From NCBI GenBank assembly GCA_036245525.1, contig BTPG01000007.1, forward strand, positions 165,688,976-165,752,975: 64,000 nt of DNA. The letters run 5' to 3'. Source of the stretch: Semisulcospira habei (Eukaryota > Mollusca > Gastropoda > Semisulcospiridae). Position 1 is the stretch's first letter; each line of letters starts with the position of its first letter. Shown piece after piece: positions 62,656 through 64,000 of the stretch. The notes below the pieces were generated by a model. The model was not told the DNA's origin, made no database searches, and was given only the letters and a program-made list of their open reading frames with translations. The translations under genes were made by a program, and so were the position numbers.

Positions 62656-63478
62656 TGACGAGGGGAAAAAGTGGGTGACAATAGGGGAGGAAAGGTAAAG
62701 AAGATTGAATTAGTGGAGGAGGGATGGAGAACAAGTCGTAGATAAGGAAGGAAGGATAAAAGAAAAGTGGAAAGTGGGGGGAAGGAATGTTGAGGCAGGC
62801 GCTCATGTTTAAGATGCTTGTGTTCATTGCCAGGCTGCATGGTAATCTGGCATTATGGGGCGACTACCGTCAACTGTCGTGATTAATCTGTCTTCTGTTT
62901 CACGGCTGAACGATAAGCTCGTGCGTGATGATTTGCATTCAGAAATGCAGCTTTATGCCACGTATCTGGCTGTGGCACCGCTTAACTCTTCAACGCACAG
63001 CTGCGAACCCCCTAAGTGCACAAAGTCAAATTTTCTTGACTTCTAATAAGGGCACGCAGGCAAACAACCTTGCCCACTACAATGTAGCTCATCACTACTC
63101 GTACTCTTGTTTGTAGCTTTCCCACAGTACCAGAGTGGTGGGTTCATTTATATTGTGTAGCTCTCAGGCGTGATAAGTGGGGGTAATTGATTCAGGTTAA
63201 TTGGTTCAGGCGGACAGCATTGCCACTGGTGGGGAAGTTGAAGAGTGATACATCGGGACTGCTGAGGAATGAAGAATCACACGTCTGTGTCGTATTTACT
63301 ATTCAAAATGCTCCCTTATGTACCTATATTTCTTCATTTTCCATTCAGGGATGAATGGGGAAAGTTAACTTTTAGATGAAGAAATACGGTATCGCTGAAA
63401 TTGATCCACACAGTAGCCCTGGGAAATAGAATTTGCCGCTTTTCTCATCCCTCCCCCTTCATCCCCTTTCCTCTTTGG
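62656..63478. other. Mondo intron 9, unassigned
   Basis: Purine-rich at 62656-62790, then mixed. No exon of the bHLH region was found before the DIRS element. Confidence 0.45.
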
Positions 63479-64000
63479 AATTTGTTTCTTCAAAAACATT
63501 ACCGATGACATGACTGAATGGAAGTGTCTACTACTTACTCATTCTAGCCTAAGAGCCAGTTGTGTAAAAACACAACCCGGGAGGCACTCGGGGAACCCCG
63601 AGGGGACCAAGAGTTGTCTCCCTATACCCACCACCCGGAAGCCGGGTACCCATAATCCCTCAGTCTAGTCTACTTAGGCGCACGATTCGGTCGTCTTGCG
63701 CTCTGCTCTAGCCTACGGACTTTGGTTTTTCGACCAGTTCTCGGTTTCGGACTTGCTGTTGGAATGAAGAGCGGGAGATAGGATCGTTTCGTCGGCCCTG
63801 CCTGTGCTGCTGCGTGGCTTTCTCGTCCCCACTGCGTAGCGCCTACGCTTCGACCGCTGGTGAGCTGTCCGGTGAGCTTCGCCGGTCGTGCCAGGCGGGT
63901 TTTTGGACATCTCCCCCCGTTCCCCTTCGGCAGAGAGGTAAGGTAGCGGGGTTGACCCTCGGCCGGTTCCCGGGCTGGGCACTGGTTTGTGCAGGTACGA
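63479..64000 (+). mobile_element. DIRS-like retrotransposon E-III, 5' end
   Basis: Plus strand. Begins AATTTGTTTCTTCAAAAACA, TTACCGATGACATGACTGAA, then the leader ACTACTTACTCATTCTAGCC and ACACAACCCGGGAGGCACTC shared with E-I and E-II. A conserved donor AGAG|GTAAGGT is at 63937/63938. Its orientation is opposite to E-I and E-II. It lies in Mondo intron 9 and runs out of the window before gag. Confidence 0.85.

Overview
The window is animal nuclear DNA. Two conserved metazoan genes are present as short exons with GT-AG introns, embedded in dense transposable elements. The repeat mix (DIRS-like tyrosine-recombinase retrotransposons, a Penelope-like element, several LINE types, piggyBac-type TTAA miniature elements) suggests an invertebrate. 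A mollusc is my best guess, but nothing in the sequence fixes the phylum.

Host genes. (1) On the minus strand, four exons of a citron Rho-interacting kinase gene (CIT) run 18529 to 3053. They cover the N-terminal extension and the kinase N-lobe up to the start of the HRD motif; the rest lies left of the window. (2) On the plus strand, nine exons of a Mondo gene (MLXIP/MLXIPL family, glucose-responsive bHLH-Zip factors) run 30876 to 62338. They carry the Mondo conserved regions and a long low-complexity centre; the bHLH-Zip end is beyond the window. The two genes are divergent, with about 12.3 kb between the outermost exons seen. All splice junctions I could join keep phase.

Repeats, left to right. 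1-2485: 5' part of a DIRS-like element (E0). 5337-17558: an array inside one CIT intron, made of two hairpin units (A, B) and two DIRS-like elements (E-I nearly complete but mutated, E-II decayed), with short palindromic joints. 19-30 kb: a LINE 3' fragment, palindromes, a nested TIR element, a tRNA-like sequence, microsatellites and old duplications. 31-62 kb (Mondo introns): over twenty TTAA-bounded palindromic miniature elements, a piggyBac-like element with a broken transposase, an EN-RT LINE disrupted by an inverted copy of itself, another copy of that LINE inside a miniature element, a Penelope-like element interrupted by a SINE-like insert and a CR1-like fragment, and a three-level nest of DNA elements. 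63479-64000: the 5' end of another DIRS-like element (E-III).

The most interesting points are: hairpin units A and B carry near-identical antisense copies of the leaders of E-II and E-I respectively; a gag segment is inserted inside the recombinase gene of E-I; and one hairpin cassette is shared by TTAA miniature elements with different ends.
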